This document shows positions 23,223-35,124 of a stretch of 64,000 bases of DNA, one piece after another. Source of the stretch: Asterochloris sp. CNOR1 (Eukaryota > Chlorophyta > Trebouxiophyceae > Trebouxiales > Trebouxiaceae); the NCBI GenBank assembly GCA_963969365.1, contig OZ017746.1, positions 1,116,001 through 1,180,000 on the forward strand, given 5' to 3'. Position numbers and translations under genes: made by a program. Numbering within the stretch: the first letter of the stretch is position 1; each line of letters begins with the position of its first letter. A model generated the notes under the pieces. The model had not been told where the DNA came from, did no database searches, and saw only the letters and a list, made by a program, of their open reading frames with translations.

Positions 23223-24177
23223 TCTCAGCCGTTCTTGAGAGCTCCTCAGCCCTCCATCAGACAACCATGATGGATTGTGGTGTTTCTGACACGTACATCA
23301 GTAATCCAGGGCTGTGCAGTGCCAGGTCACACACTCAGATCGACGGCTGCCAGAGGGTTCGGGGGTGGGTGGGGCAGTGAATTAAGGCCAGAGGGGGGCT
23401 TGACAGTGTGCTCATGACGAGTTCCAGATTTGGAGGGAGAAGGCTCAAAAGAGTTGGCTGGTAGAACGCCAATTGCCGTTTGAGAGCGAGCGTTCACGTG
23501 AAGATCGAATGTATTGATGGGACAGACCAAGTGACTTCGGTCAAACAGCTTAGTCATGTTGCCCGGATAGCATCTGCAGATTCTGTGGCCGGGGTTATGG
23601 AGGGCTCATAGGTTATGCTTGCTGCATCAAAGCAATCAGCAAAGCTGCGGCAGGGAGGCCCATTGGACAAGGCGCCAAGAGCTGGCTGGTAGCCCCAGGC
23701 CATGGGGAGTCCCTGATGGTACAAGCGGACAGGCCAGGCTGCTGTCCAGACGCCCGCCTCCAATAGCAGTGCAAGAGATGGCTCTTCTGGCATGTAGCCA
23801 CCCACAATTTGTCAGCCAGGCTGAGCTGCCTGGCAGTCCTGCAATGGCTCACCAGCACTTTGGGATTGAGACGCACGGTTGCTGGCACATGCACTCAAGA
23901 AGCGATGAGGCCCACCTCACCATGCTGCTGTTGACCGCAAGTCTTGCTGTCAAGCAAGGAGCCCATACTCTGGAAAGCACATGACACACTCGACGCTTTT
24001 CCACTGGAAGGGTACATGAGGGCTCCATGGCTCAAGCATGTACTCATCAGTACCTATAACATGGTATGTGCCTGGCACAAGTTGTGTCATTGTCAGATGC
24101 TCACAGCTCGACTTAGTCTTCGCTCTCGGTCTCCATCTCAGTGTCTGTTGATGGCCTCAAGCCCTGAGAGCGGCGCA
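23223..24177. other. Upstream region of the expansin gene and 3' flank of the TAF1A-like gene
   Basis: About 950 bases with no supported gene. The open frames at 23554-23894 begin only at non-ATG codons and show no known family. It should contain the expansin promoter and the 3' untranslated region of the TAF1A-like gene; no motif could be assigned. Confidence 0.4.
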
Positions 24178-27100
24178 CTATGGGATTACACGCCCACCAC
24201 GCAGCTGGTAAGGCTGCAGACCTCATAACTGGTGCCCGCAGCGCTTTTCGTTGTCTGTGCTCAGCCTGAATCATTCCAGGAGTGAGGTGTGCCCATCACA
24301 CTCCTCAACAGGCAAAGCATGACAAGGCCTTACCTTGAAAGCTTTGCGCAATATCTTCAGATCGGTACGAAGCTGACCTGCCTCTGCTTCCAAGCCAGGA
24401 GTTTCCTGTAGCTCGCCCAGAGCAGTGAGTACATATGCATTTTCCATGTGACAGCAGAAGGCAGCCACCACTGCCTGGCTGTGCATCTCTTTGAGGGCGA
24501 GAGTCTTTTCATCTGCTGTGGCAGAGGAAGACTCCAGCACGGCTGCCTGCCGCACCAGGCAAGGGCGCGTGAAGTGCAACTGCTCCCACCAGCTGCGCTC
24601 CTCGTGCAGCAGCTGCCGCACAGCATGCCACCTGGCCCATACTTGAGCAGAAGGAACAGCTGCTGCTGCAGCAGCCTGTGCTGTGGACTCACTGGAGGCC
24701 TGCATCACAGCAGACCCTGGCCAGTTGCTGCTGTGTAGCGCTGTGCGGCAGGAGCACGAACATACTGATGAGGCACCTAGAACTGTGCAGGCCACTGCCG
24801 AAGCATGCCCGCAGCAGGGTCACATGCAGACTCACCTTGGTCCTCAGACTGACAACAGCGCCCGCTAGTGCTGAGAGTGTGTCTGCCAGCAGCTGCCAAG
24901 CCTGGAATGCTGTGTCTTCAGGGCAGTCTGTGACATCCAAATGCAGGGCGAGGCCCTCCACAAGGACTTCAGGCGGGATGGTGTCAGGCTCTGCCAGAGC
25001 CATCAATCCTGCAGCATTGCTCTGGCTTGATCCATCAGCCACGGCAAAGTTGAGGCCTAGCTGCAGTGCAGATGTGCCACGTTTGCACCTGATACGGCCT
25101 CCTGTGAACCAGGATCCACGCGCAGCAGGTCTAGAAGCCGCTCTGCTTGGCTCTGTGGAGCCCCTCGCTGCTGTGGCAGCTGACACAGCAGCAATTTGAG
25201 AGCCTGGACATCTGCGCTGTCTGGGGCTGCTTCTACCAGGGCATCAGCCAGCTGGCAGGCCTCTGCAGCCTTGCCCCGCAAGCAGTAGATCTGGGCCAGC
25301 AGCCAGGTATCTGCTGCAGAGTGCCGCTTGTACTGCAGGGCCTCCTGCAGCACCAACATGCTGTTCAGCAGTGCCAGATGAGAGGCACACCACAGGCCGA
25401 TGGCGCACCTGATGCAGGCGCCTCCCAAAACACCAGCACGGGGCCCAGCAGCACTGAGCAAGAGGCAGGCCATGCCAGCCATGCAGCGAAGCTGCCCCGT
25501 AGAGCCCTTGCGAGCGCTCACCCACTTTTCCTGCAAGGGCTGCATACCTTAAGATGGCGCTGCGCATCTTTGGCAAACTCCTCTGCACGGCGCCCTGCCT
25601 TCAGCGTGATGCGGGGATCATGCTTGAAAGGGTTGAACTCAGTTTCGGCGTCCAGCTGAGCGAGCTCCTGTGCGGCCTCTTGCATCAGCTGCCAGAAGGC
25701 AAGCATGGTGAGCCAAATGGACAGGATGCCAGATTCAGCAACAGTGCCCTAAGCGCTGTCTGCCAGGCCTGTTGTGCAGGCTGTGAACCTGTTGAGCAAC
25801 AGATGGTGTCCACAAACAACTGCTGGGCACTTGGCAGATCTCAACATGACAGGCGTGCATGCAGGCCCTGCCTGCACAAACTGGCCATGTCTGATAAGAC
25901 CCCTCAGGGAGGCTCGGGGGTACAGCTGCACAGTGGTGGCCACAGCGCGGGCAAATTTGCCGGCCTTCTTGTGGGGCCTGGTGTCCAGCAAATCGTACGC
26001 CTGCTCCAGGTCGCCCTGCGCCAGGCGGACTTCTTCAGGGGCAGCAGGCTGTCACGTCATCCCGGCAGGCTGAGACTTTCGTGCATGCAAGCTGCAGTCT
26101 GACTGTCACAGGTCACCGTCCGGCGTCACACACAAGCAAATCTGCTGAGTAGGCAGGAAACATCCAGCATCACAAAACCTGACGCAGTCGGCATTTGTTT
26201 GCTGAGGGCCCCAAGCGATGTGCTCAAGCACATCAGTGCATCAGCAACTCCATCAAACGTTTGGCATCTGTCAACACGTTCAGGTCCCCAGCAGGCTGCC
26301 CATTGCACTGAGCAGGCAGGATCATCTCAATTGAGCTCTCTGGCAAACACAGGTCCCAAGCACAGATCCATCGCCTTGGCCAGCAGGCAGGCCATCTCAG
26401 GGCTGTCCACAACCCACTGCTGTGTGTGCTGATGCGCAGATGCTGCATATGGAGGACAGCAAGCAAAGTGCTCTAACAGCCCCATCATCTTTGCCATCAA
26501 AGTAGGCCGATTCCGGCCTCAGAAGCTCTCCAGGCCCCCCCAAGCACACCAATCAGTCAAGCAGACAGAAGTCTCAGATATGGGCTGACCATCTCGATGA
26601 GGAGGTAGGCCACTTCCAGGTTCAGCAGTTCTGCCTCCTCTGGCCCCGCCTGCATGGCGCTGCTCTTGCGCATGAAGCGCAGCAGCTGGTCGCCCTTGCA
26701 CTGCTGTGGGCTGTGGCGCAGGATCTCGGCAGCAGCATGCAGCGCCTCGTGGAAGCCTGGGCTAGCCCTCCTTTGAGTGGCCAGCTCTCCATCAGCCGAG
26801 CGCATCCCCTGCGTGGTGTGGGAGCCAGTGCAGCAGCCTGTGTGGGGTCAGCTTTCGCACATTGTCACTTCCAGAGCATGCCCTGCAGATGTCAGGTTGC
26901 CAAGGCATTGTCTGCTTCTGGCCTGGGCAGAACGCTGCCTGCAGACGCAGCAGTGCATGCACCAGGCCTCTGCTGCAGACATTGGGCATCAGGTTTGGTG
27001 CAGAGGTGCTGGGCCCAGCACATGATGCACCTGAAGGACAATGAGGACGGCTCTGGCAGCTGTCCCATAGTCGCGTCGGCGCATGGCCTCATGCATGATG

Positions 27101-27357
27101 GCAATGGCATTGTCTTCATGCTGCCGCCTTAGCTGCAGTGTCAACAGAAGCACCTCAATGCCTGCTCAGCTGCGCAAAGGATTTGATGTTGCTGTACCTA
27201 CCCCTGTCAAGGATCCATAGACTTGAAACTCGCTGTCCACAGAGCTTTTGGCGAGCTTCGGGCCTGGTTTGGCATCTGGGTTGACCCTGCCTCTTCTGGG
27301 TGTCTTTGGCTTGACATCTGCATGACCTGATTCACTGTGGCCATTCGTTATGTTCAT
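24178..27357 (-). CDS. TAF1A: TAF1A-like subunit of the RNA polymerase I factor SL1
   Basis: TAF1A (TAFI48) is part of the TBP-containing SL1 factor that recruits RNA polymerase I to rDNA promoters. Start ATG at 27357 (MNITNGHSESGH). Order of segments fits the human protein: an early helix AIAIMHEAMRRRDYGTAARA, then GFHEALHAAAEILRHSP, a central DPRITLKAGRRAEEF region, helical repeats with DTWLLAQIYCLRGKAAEACQ, and the characteristic late WW stretch ERSWWEQLHFTRPC followed by MHSQAVVAAFCCHMENAYVL. The C-terminus is LKILRKAF|K joined in phase 0 to PYQLRGGRVIP, stop at 24178-24180. Only about 107 bases separate it from RPT4 on the same strand, so its promoter overlaps the RPT4 3' flank. Similarity is remembered rather than computed; a different superhelical-repeat protein remains possible. 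Confidence 0.6.
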
Positions 27358-27464
27358 GACGGCGCCACAGATGACACCATCGCCTGTTTGACCAGGGTGA
27401 CTTGCTTTCTAGCAAGCCTCAAGAATTCTGCCTGGTGATTGATTTTAACGTTGATGAACTCATT

Positions 27465-30400
27465 TCAGGAGCCCTTGCCATCACCGAAACTGCTGTCATA
27501 AGATATTGTGCCCTCCAGCTTCTTGGCATCATTCATCTTGCGCACAGCCTTCATGAAATCCTCCTGGATCACATAGTCCCGCTCATCCCGGATGGCAAAC
27601 ATGCCGGCCTCTGTGCAGACATTCCGCAGATCTGCAGTGCCCGTCACACTGATTTGTGGGCTGCGTGAGAGCATGGTGGCAGCAACAGCTTGCAGGCTGC
27701 AGATGCCTGCCTCTGATGCAATGAAAGCCGGAGACAAGAGCCCGTGACAGAACAGCTGTGCCACTTGGTACAGATGTAAAACCTGCAGGAGCAGGTGTTG
27801 CTCAGCTACGCAGGTGAGCTGGCAGTCGCGCTGCTCACCTGCCCCATTGAAGTTCTCTGCTAGCTTGACGATGGCCTCGTAATCGATGTCTCCATGCTTT
27901 GTGATCTTGGAGGCGTGGATTTTGAGGATGTCTGTGCGGGCTGCCTCGTTTGGCAGGGGAATTTCTATCTTGCGGTCTAGCCTGCCGGGGCGCATGAGGG
28001 CGGGGTCCAGCACATCAGGTCTGTTGGTGGCCATGATCATTTTGACCTGCAGGCAGGGGCACAGATACGCATGGGCTGGCAATGCAAAGGGCTTGCAGCT
28101 GAGCCCCTCAAAGAACCATACCAATGGGCCCAACTTCAATACTTGCTGCGCCAGAGCTGTTCAGGTCCCAGACTCAGACATGGAGCAGCTGCGCCACGCC
28201 TTTCTATGACACCAGGGTCACCCAGCTGGCCTGGCTCCTACGCAGGACAGGTCAGTCAGGACTGCACATGAGGCTGCACCTCACGACCAGCTGCCCTTTG
28301 CCCCCTGCCCACCTTTCCAATGACGTCAAAGCCGTCCAGCTGACTGAGCAGCTCCATGAGGGTGCGCTGGATCTCCCGGTCGGCGCTGGTGCCCTCGCTG
28401 AAGCGGCGCCCCCCAATGGCGTCGATCTCATCCATGAAAATGATGCAGGGCTGGTGCTCCTTCGCGTACCCAAACATCTCGCGGATTAGACGCGCCGACT
28501 CACCAATGTACTTGTCCACAATGGCGCTGGACACCACCTGCAGCAAAGGGGTCACCATTTGTACCAAGGGCCTGCCTCTGGCTCAGGCTGCTGTCTGCTG
28601 CAGGGCACAGCGGTTGTGGGAGAGGCAGCCTGCCTTTAGCTCTGCACTGGAGTTTCATGTTGGGCACGACACAGCACAAATGAGCTGCTTTGCTGGCATC
28701 ATGTGCTGGCTGCAGAGGGGACACTGCACAAGACATTAGAGCTGCTTTGCTTCGGTGCTTCTTGCATGCTAGGACGGTGGCACAGAAGTCAAGCTGGTCA
28801 ATGCTCAGCAGGACCTGAAGATTGCCATGAGAGAGCAACAATGGCAGCATGCCTGCATCGCCTATCCTGAGGATAAACCGTGGCAAAGCAAGCAGCAGAC
28901 GCAGATAGGGCCATCCACCTTGAGGAAGTTGGCGTCAATGTTGCTGGCAATGGCCCTGGCCAGCAGGGTCTTGCCAGTTCCAGGGGGTCCATACAGCAGC
29001 ACGCCCTTGGGGGGCTTGATGCCCACTCTGAGGAAGAGCTCTGGGTTCAGCAGCGGGAGCTCAATAGACTCTCGAATCTCTCGGATCTGCTCGCCCAGGC
29101 CGCCAATCATGCTGTAGTCCACCTTTCCGGGGTCCTCTTGTAGCATGTTGTACACCACAGGGTCCACCTGCAGCATCATAGCTTGGCAGTGAGGTAGCTG
29201 TGCAGCACATTGCAACGCCTGCCAGCACCCCTTGGTCCACCAGCAGCAGCCATTCAGCCTTGGCAAGGAGCGGTTTGCAGCAGTTCAAGGCACGCAGCGT
29301 TTGCTAGAGGCGGTCTGTCATCAAATTTTGCAGGCCCAAGATGTTGCAAAGCCTGCGTGGACGTGTTTTGGCAGTGCAGATGTCAGCAACAGCAGCCCGA
29401 CATATGCAGCTCAGCAAGAGGCAGCCCAGATTGTGCTGCCAACAGGCTCCACACAGTGCTGCTGCTGCCGGGGACTGGCACTGGCACTCAGGCGCACCTC
29501 TCTGGGCAGCGCCCTCATGATTGTGAGGGTGGTCATGTCCAGGGCCACTCGTGTGCCGGCCGTTAGCTTGGCCTTGTCTACCTTGTTGCGGCAGCCAACA
29601 ACATAGCGGGGCCCACTGCTGGCCTTGACGATGACTGCAGGCAGGCAGGCTGTGTGAGTAGGCGGCCTGACCCAAAGCTGCAAGAGCACAAGAGGCAACT
29701 CTGCTGCCTCTTGCAGGGTTCTGGCAGCACATGCAGCAGACTGCCTGCTTTCAGAGAAAGTCTGGGTTTAGCAAGATGTGCACATGACTCCATGTGCGCC
29801 GGCAGACTGGCCACAGGAGGCAGTAGGCATGAGCTGGCCCAGCGTCTGTGGTAGTGCATGACAGTCCAGGCTGCAGCAGGCCCACCATTACCATACCTCA
29901 CTTGGCTGGGCCCGGCAGTGCATGTGTGTTCAGCATTTGCAGCAGACGCCCCTCTCGCAGACATTGCTTCTTGTTCAGCAGAGCTCCAGCACTGCCCAAA
30001 GGCATGCTTTACAGCAACCCCCACTCACATCGCTCCTCATCCAGCTGCCTGAGGACCTCTCCGATGATCTGCCCTACGCTCTGCAGCGCCTTCAGGTCGT
30101 CCTCTGTCTTGTCATACTCCTTCTTGACCCCCTTGGTCTCTTCGCGCAGCGAGCGGACCTTGGCATCTACCTCCTTGTGGGCTGCACAGCATTGTGGACA
30201 GCTGTGCAGACACATGGCAGATGTGATGCTCATGTCTCCAAACAGGCCATTTAAACTAGTGGTAGTATGGGCAGGTTGCTTCCAGCTTTGTGGCTGCATG
30301 GCACCGTAGCACTGTGCATAAGGCTGAGGCCACCATATTTGCAATGCAGGCACTCAGTACATTGGCAATAGAACTGGCTCTTAAGTGTCCACCGCATTGT

Positions 30401-30766
30401 GGACTCCACAGACAGAGACAGCATCTGATACTGCTGTGCACAACAGGCAACAAAGGCAACTCTGCACCAATCACTTTGTGGGCTGCACAGAAGCAGCATG
30501 GCAGGGGGAAGCTGTAGCTGCCAGCACTCTATGGCAGGAATGCCTTGTCGTGCACCTCAGGGGCCAAGACAGCATTGCACGTCCTGTGTGCTTTGTGATG
30601 CAAAGCATTGGGGGACCAGGCAGGGACCAGTGCTGCTGACAATCTCTGGACACATCTAAATGTGTGCGCTGCGCCAGCATCTGCTGATTGAAGCAGAGGC
30701 CTCACCTAGAAGCCTTTTCCTGTAGTCTGCTATCGCCTGCTCCCGCTTGGCTGCCTCATCAGCCAT
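27465..30766 (-). CDS. RPT4: 26S proteasome regulatory ATPase RPT4 (PSMC6)
   Basis: RPT4 is one of six AAA+ ATPases of the 19S proteasome base, which unfold substrates and feed them into the 20S core. Start ATG at 30766 gives [20 protein letters not shown], followed by the N-terminal coiled coil ([20 protein letters not shown]). The OB region contains [23 protein letters not shown] motifs are complete: Walker A GPPGTGKT (about 28.97 kb), Walker [13 protein letters not shown], and the second region of homology [20 protein letters not shown] with its arginine fingers. The lid has [18 protein letters not shown] with the exon split at GA|DLRNV. It ends SFGDGKGS at 27465, without an HbYX tail, as expected for Rpt4. 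At least seven introns. Divergent from IAH1 by 314 bases. Confidence 0.95.
30170..30495 (-). repeat. Copies of an RPT4 acceptor and exon start
   Basis: The true acceptor and exon start read GTGCAG|CCCACAAGGAGGTAG (near 30170-30195, encoding [10 protein letters not shown]). A copy GTGCAGCCCACAAAGTGATTGG lies upstream in the intron near 30470-30495, and a weaker one, GAGTCCACAATGCGGTGGA, near 30387-30405. Confidence 0.55.
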
Positions 30767-31080
30767 GGGCAGTGCAGCCCAGGCTTTGCCAGCCCAGCCA
30801 CTGCTGTCTCTTCGGATCCCTGCTGCCTGCAGGCCTACAGTTCACCTTCCACTGTCCCAAGGAAGACGTTTTGTGGCGACTCGCGTCAAAGCTGAATCCC
30901 AATGCCTGCCAGCAATCCACAATTGGCCTGTACAGATGTCTTACGCAGATCGATTGCTTTGATTGCGACAGGGCCTGGACAGTTAAGGGACCCTGGTAAG
31001 GTTTTGCACTCAGTTCAAGCAGCAGGGGCACCAATAAAAGCAGGATCTGTTCACCTGTGCTGGCCTCAAGGAGGCCTGCA
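30767..31080. promoter_or_regulatory. Shared divergent 5' region of RPT4 and IAH1
   Basis: The 314 bases between two start codons pointing away from each other must carry both promoters and leaders. No TATA box or other named element was recognised. Confidence 0.45.
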
Positions 31081-32292
31081 ATGCAATTGCAGCATACACC
31101 AAGCCTGATCATCAGGCCAACTTTTCTGCTCTTTGGCGACAGCCTGACCCAGAGGAGCTTCAGCCCTGAGGAGGGATGGGGCGCAGCATTGGCATCAGCC
31201 TACTGCCGCAAGGTTTGAATGACTCTGTGGTATTGCCCACCATCGCAGCCACGCAGCAAAAGCCCTCCCCTGTCTGATGCAGGCTGATGTGCTACTGCGA
31301 GGCTACGGAGGGTACACCTCCCGCTGGGCTCTGTTCCTGCTCGATGCAGTGCTCCCAAAGAACGTGACCCCACCTCCAGCCCTGGTCACAGTCTGGTTTG
31401 GCGCCAATGATGCCTCTCTGCCTGACCATATCAGGTCAGCAAGCTCAGCTGAGCTGTCCGTGAGCAGCTTCAGGAATATGCATGTATGGAGACATGCCGA
31501 TGTCTGCCTACAGCGCAAGGCAGCATGTGCCACTCCAGGAGTACCAGCAAAACCTGCACATCATTGTGCAGCGCGTGAAATCAATGTCTGTTCCAGCAAT
31601 CATACTCATCACACCTCCCCCCGTTCACGATGCTGCCAGGGTCAAGCACAACCAGAATGTGAGTGCTGGTACTATCCTTGCTGAACCTCAAGCATTGGTG
31701 CCAGGCTCTGTTAGCTGACTGGTCAGGCTGTCTGCAGAAGCAGGGCAAAGTCACTGAGCAGAACAAGAGCGCTGAACGCACCAATGAGGTGACTGGGCAA
31801 TACGCAGCCGCAGTCAGGGATGTGGCCAAGGTAGAGCAGGTAACTAGAGAACATCTGGTGCTTCAACAATGCAAAAGGGGCACGAGATTGCCAGGCAGAG
31901 GTCTAGCGTGCTGTCCCTGTGTGCAGGTTCAAGTCTTGGACCTGTGGACGCAAATGCAGAAGCAGTCAGACTGGCAGACACAGCTTCTTGATGATGGCCT
32001 GCACTTTACACCAGAGGGGCAATCTTTTGTTTGGAGTCAACTGCAGCCCCTGATTGTAAAAGCCTTTCCACAGCTCAGGCGAGAAGTGTCCCTGTCGCAG
32101 GGAACTCGTACTTGTGTTTTCCTCGAGGCCTGCGCCTTCTGCTTCTGTACCTGCCTTGCTGCTTGAGACAGGAAAGCTTCTGGTGCCTGCTGCAGGTATG
32201 AGAGCATGGAGCACGACTTTCCACAGCATGAGGATGTGAACGCTGCTGACCCTGCCAGCTCCTTGACTGGGACCTGCCAGGCTTCAAGATGA
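31081..32292 (+). CDS. IAH1: GDSL/SGNH esterase, isoamyl acetate-hydrolysing esterase (IAH1) family
   Basis: SGNH hydrolases of the IAH1 type cleave short-chain acetate esters. The first ATG in frame (31081) gives MQLQHTPSLIIRP followed by block I TFLLFGDSLTQRSFSPEEGW with the catalytic serine. Block II falls in ADVLLRGYGGYTSRWAL, block III in ALVTVWFGANDASLPDH (the GAND asparagine) and block V in LLDDGLHFTPEGQSFVW, which carries the catalytic Asp and His. Other exons: EYQQNLHIIVQRVKSMSVPA and NEVTGQYAAAVRDVAK. The last exon (about 32196-32292) ends TGTCQASR. The last intron's donor is ambiguous: CTCAG|GCGAG (GC type) or GAGAA|GTGTCC. The gene converges with CD2BP2 across 69 bases. No signal peptide was seen, so the enzyme is probably cytosolic. 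Confidence 0.87.
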
Positions 32293-32361
32293 CTAGGCAG
32301 CCTCTTCAATGTAAACCATCACGACAACAACGCATAGCAATCATTGTATTGTTTCTCATTG

Positions 32362-34912
32362 TTATGCTACGGCCTCATAAGCATTGTTGCTTGAGTTCCA
32401 TGAGTGCCACTGGCCTGATGAGGCATCCCCATACAGCTGCCGGGCTGCATCCCAGAAATACCCTTGCTCCTGTGAGTACCATGTGCCTGTGTTTTCATCA
32501 AACGTGAAATCATCCGACGATTCTGGGGCAGACTGCACAGGTATCGCGGCTGCGTCTGTTGACAGCATTTTTGTCTGTGCCTGCCCTGAGGGACTGGCTA
32601 AACTTGCTGTCTGTGCCTGCTCTGAGGCACTGGCTGCCACATCATGCTTATCTTGGGCTGCTGTGTTTGAGGCAGTGGGGCCCCCAAAAATGTCATTGCC
32701 AGGGTCAGCAGCAGGGTCTGCCTCTGACACATCCTGGTTGGGCGCCACTTGCAGACCTGCTTCACAGGCCGCTAGAGCAGCATCGAGCATGGACTCCATG
32801 CTGGCAGGTGCCTCAGCAGCAGGCTCATGCGCAGCGGGTGGTCTGCCTGAAGCGCTCGCGTCGCTCTGCAACAGCAGGCGTCTATGGTTATAAGTCAGAC
32901 ATGGCACGTTTTGATGGGAGGCAAGGCCAGAGGTAGCCCAAAATGCTTGAGCAGCGCCAGAACATGGCACCCAAGCCTCACCTCAGTGCCAGTGGCCCCT
33001 CCTGAGCTGGCAGCACCTGAGCTGGGCCCAGCCCCTCTGCTGATCAATCTCAACACTGCTTCAAGGGCCCCATTCTCTGCCCTGTCTACCTCGCGCTGCA
33101 AGCGCTCACGGCTCTTGCTGTGCACCAGCAGGTCGCCATGGTTCACCAAGATGCTGGACAGCTCTGTCAAGCGATCAAAGCTTGCCCTGCACAACAGGGG
33201 AGTTGTGTGAGACATGCTGGCGGCCATGCATCCTTCCCTGCCATTGGGTGATGGGGTTGGGAGTCCTCTGACTGCGTGACATCTTCTGCACTCAGCTGGC
33301 ATGCCACAGGCAGCTCACCTGTTCTCAGGAGGCACTGTCTGAGTGATTGCCCTGCCTGAGCCAGCTGACTGGCTAGCAGGCAGGACAGCAGGGCTGGCAT
33401 CTGTGTCCATGTCAACAGGGTGGGCATGCTGCTCCAAATCTGCTGTGGCTCCTCCCTCCGCAGCTCTACTGACCCGGTCTTGCACACCTGCACGCAACCT
33501 GGGAAACATCCTGCTGTAACAGTCACTGAACAAGAACCTTGAAAGGGCATTTGTTGCAGCCAGGCTGGCCAGCAAGCATCAGCAACTTCAGCCCAGCAGA
33601 AAGATGGCTGGGCATCAAGGTTTCCAAGGGACTCTTTACGCTCCCAGGTGCGAGCTTGGAACGGTCACATGAAGCCAGGCTAGCACTGTGCGAGTACTTT
33701 ACCATCAAGCAGTAACAATACCTTCATGCCGCCGCAAGCCACCCCTCTTCAGCGCCTTCTTCCAAGGCAATGCATCGGCCCTGGATGCACTCCCAGCACC
33801 CTGCTGGCCCCCCAGGCGCCGGAGAGCATCCAGGGCGGTCTCTGCTGGCCACAGCAGGTCCAGCATCCTGCGCTTCAGGTTCAACAGATCGTCCTCGTCC
33901 AACTCAGGCTCTGGCTGAGCAGCAGGAGCCTTGCCCTTGGTGTCCTCTGCATGTCTGGCAGGCTTGAAAATTGGGTTGGTCAAGGCTTCGTTGGCCGTGC
34001 CTGCACAGGTGCAGGCAGCACTCGGACCCTGGCTGAGCCGTGGGAGGCTTGCCCTTGACATCCACAGCACGTCTGGTGGGCTTGAGCACAGGTTTGGTCA
34101 GAGCATCAGTGGCCGTGCCTGCACAATAGGTGGGTAGCACTTCGGCCTGGGCAGCATTCAGAGTGGCAGCTCTATGGGCTAGAAGAGCTTGAAAGCACTC
34201 AAGGCTGGAAGCGCTGACTCTGGAGGCAAGGAGCATGGCTGCTGTGACAAGCTGTCAGGACAGGTCCTGTGAGCAGGTATGTGAGCATGCTCCATTGGCC
34301 AGCCTGCCGCTCACCCTCGCCAAGCGTGTCAAGCCAGGCATCCTTCACCACGTCCGTGCGGTAGCTGACGTAGTTGCCCTCTGCATCAAAGTAGCCTTCC
34401 TGCAGTGCATCCAGCGCTGTCAAGTCAGGCCAGGCAGCCTTGTGGAGATTCACAGTGCGCCTTGCAGCACATGCATGGTCACTTAGGCGTGCTGCAGCAG
34501 ACAGCATCCTACGGCACAGTCACCTGGATCACTGATACACTCACCTCTCGCTCACGGTGCAGGTGGAACGGCTCAAATGGGATGCCCTCTTCATTGAAAG
34601 CAGTTTCAGGGTCATCCTCCTCTGCATCTGCCGCATCATCTAGGACAGACTGGCTCTCAGCCTGCTGAATGCTGTCTGAAAGATGCTGTCGCTGCTGCGC
34701 CCGCTGGGCTGCAGCTGAGCTGAGATCTGCGGCCGAAGCACCACCTGCACGTTTTACGTGAGCTGTCAGGCTTGTAGATGTATTACACATATACTGTGCT
34801 GCAGCTGTATCACACCTTCCCCAGCAACCTCTACCTCCTCCTCATCAGACACAGGCTCCAGGGGATGCTCCAGAACATTTGTATCAAATGTCACTCTCTT
34901 CCGTTTGTTCAT
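32362..34912 (-). CDS. CD2BP2: CD2BP2/Lin1 homologue (U5 snRNP 52K protein) with non-GYF C-terminus
   Basis: CD2BP2 (yeast Lin1) is a U5 snRNP assembly protein in the nucleus. Start ATG at 34912: MNKRKRVTFDTNVLEHPLEP, like the MxKRKVTF start of the family, then an acidic stretch. EGYFDAEGNYVSYRTDVVKD and AWLDTL match the conserved FDADGN...RDAWLD core; DDLLNLKRRMLDLLWPAETA and LDALRRLGG match the LL..ETVxxALRRLG segment; SFDRLTELSSILVNHGDLLV and SKSRERL match the RLSGLADxxVxxGxxxVY region. The C-terminus is aromatic-rich (WYSQEQGYFWDAARQLYG) and ends at 32362. I do not see the GYF signature of the animal protein. An upstream intron holds a duplicate of one exon start (33905-34131). Divergent from GLYK by 212 bases. 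Confidence 0.85.
33905..34131 (-). repeat. Duplicated CD2BP2 exon start, possible alternative exon
   Basis: Two copies of about 105 bases, each starting at GTGCAG|GCACGGCCA. The downstream copy (about 34008-33905) encodes NEALTNPIFKPARHAEDTKG and continues into the conserved DEDDLLNLK exon. The upstream copy (about 34130-34023) encodes TDALTKPVLKPTRRAVDVKG and is open, but diverges after QPGSE. Only some 27 bases separate the end of the first copy's frame from the second acceptor, too short for an intron, so both could not be joined in one mRNA. Confidence 0.75.
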
Positions 34913-35124
34913 CCCGTGGCTGGATCGCACACAGTGAGCAGCAAACTGTGCAACGCTGATGTGTCCTTCAATCTGAGCTATGGCATATATATACAAGCTT
35001 GCCACCCAGCCTTGCTTGGGTCACAGATCGTCACTTCCTCATCTGTGTGCCTGACTGCCTTGAGAAGCACTCTATAACAACCTACTAGGTCTGATCCAGC
35101 AGGCAAGTTCATGCTTAGCATTGC

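Noticed and set aside
23554-23894. Minus-strand open frames of 83 and 93 codons upstream of the expansin gene
   Set aside because: They start only at GTG codons, overlap each other in different frames and show no known protein.
24120-24215. Alternative TAF1A-like C-terminus reading LPAAWWACNPIVRRSQGLRP
   Set aside because: It is out of phase with the strong AAG|GTAAGG donor; the phase-0 reading PYQLRGGRVIP also fits the family's C-terminus better.
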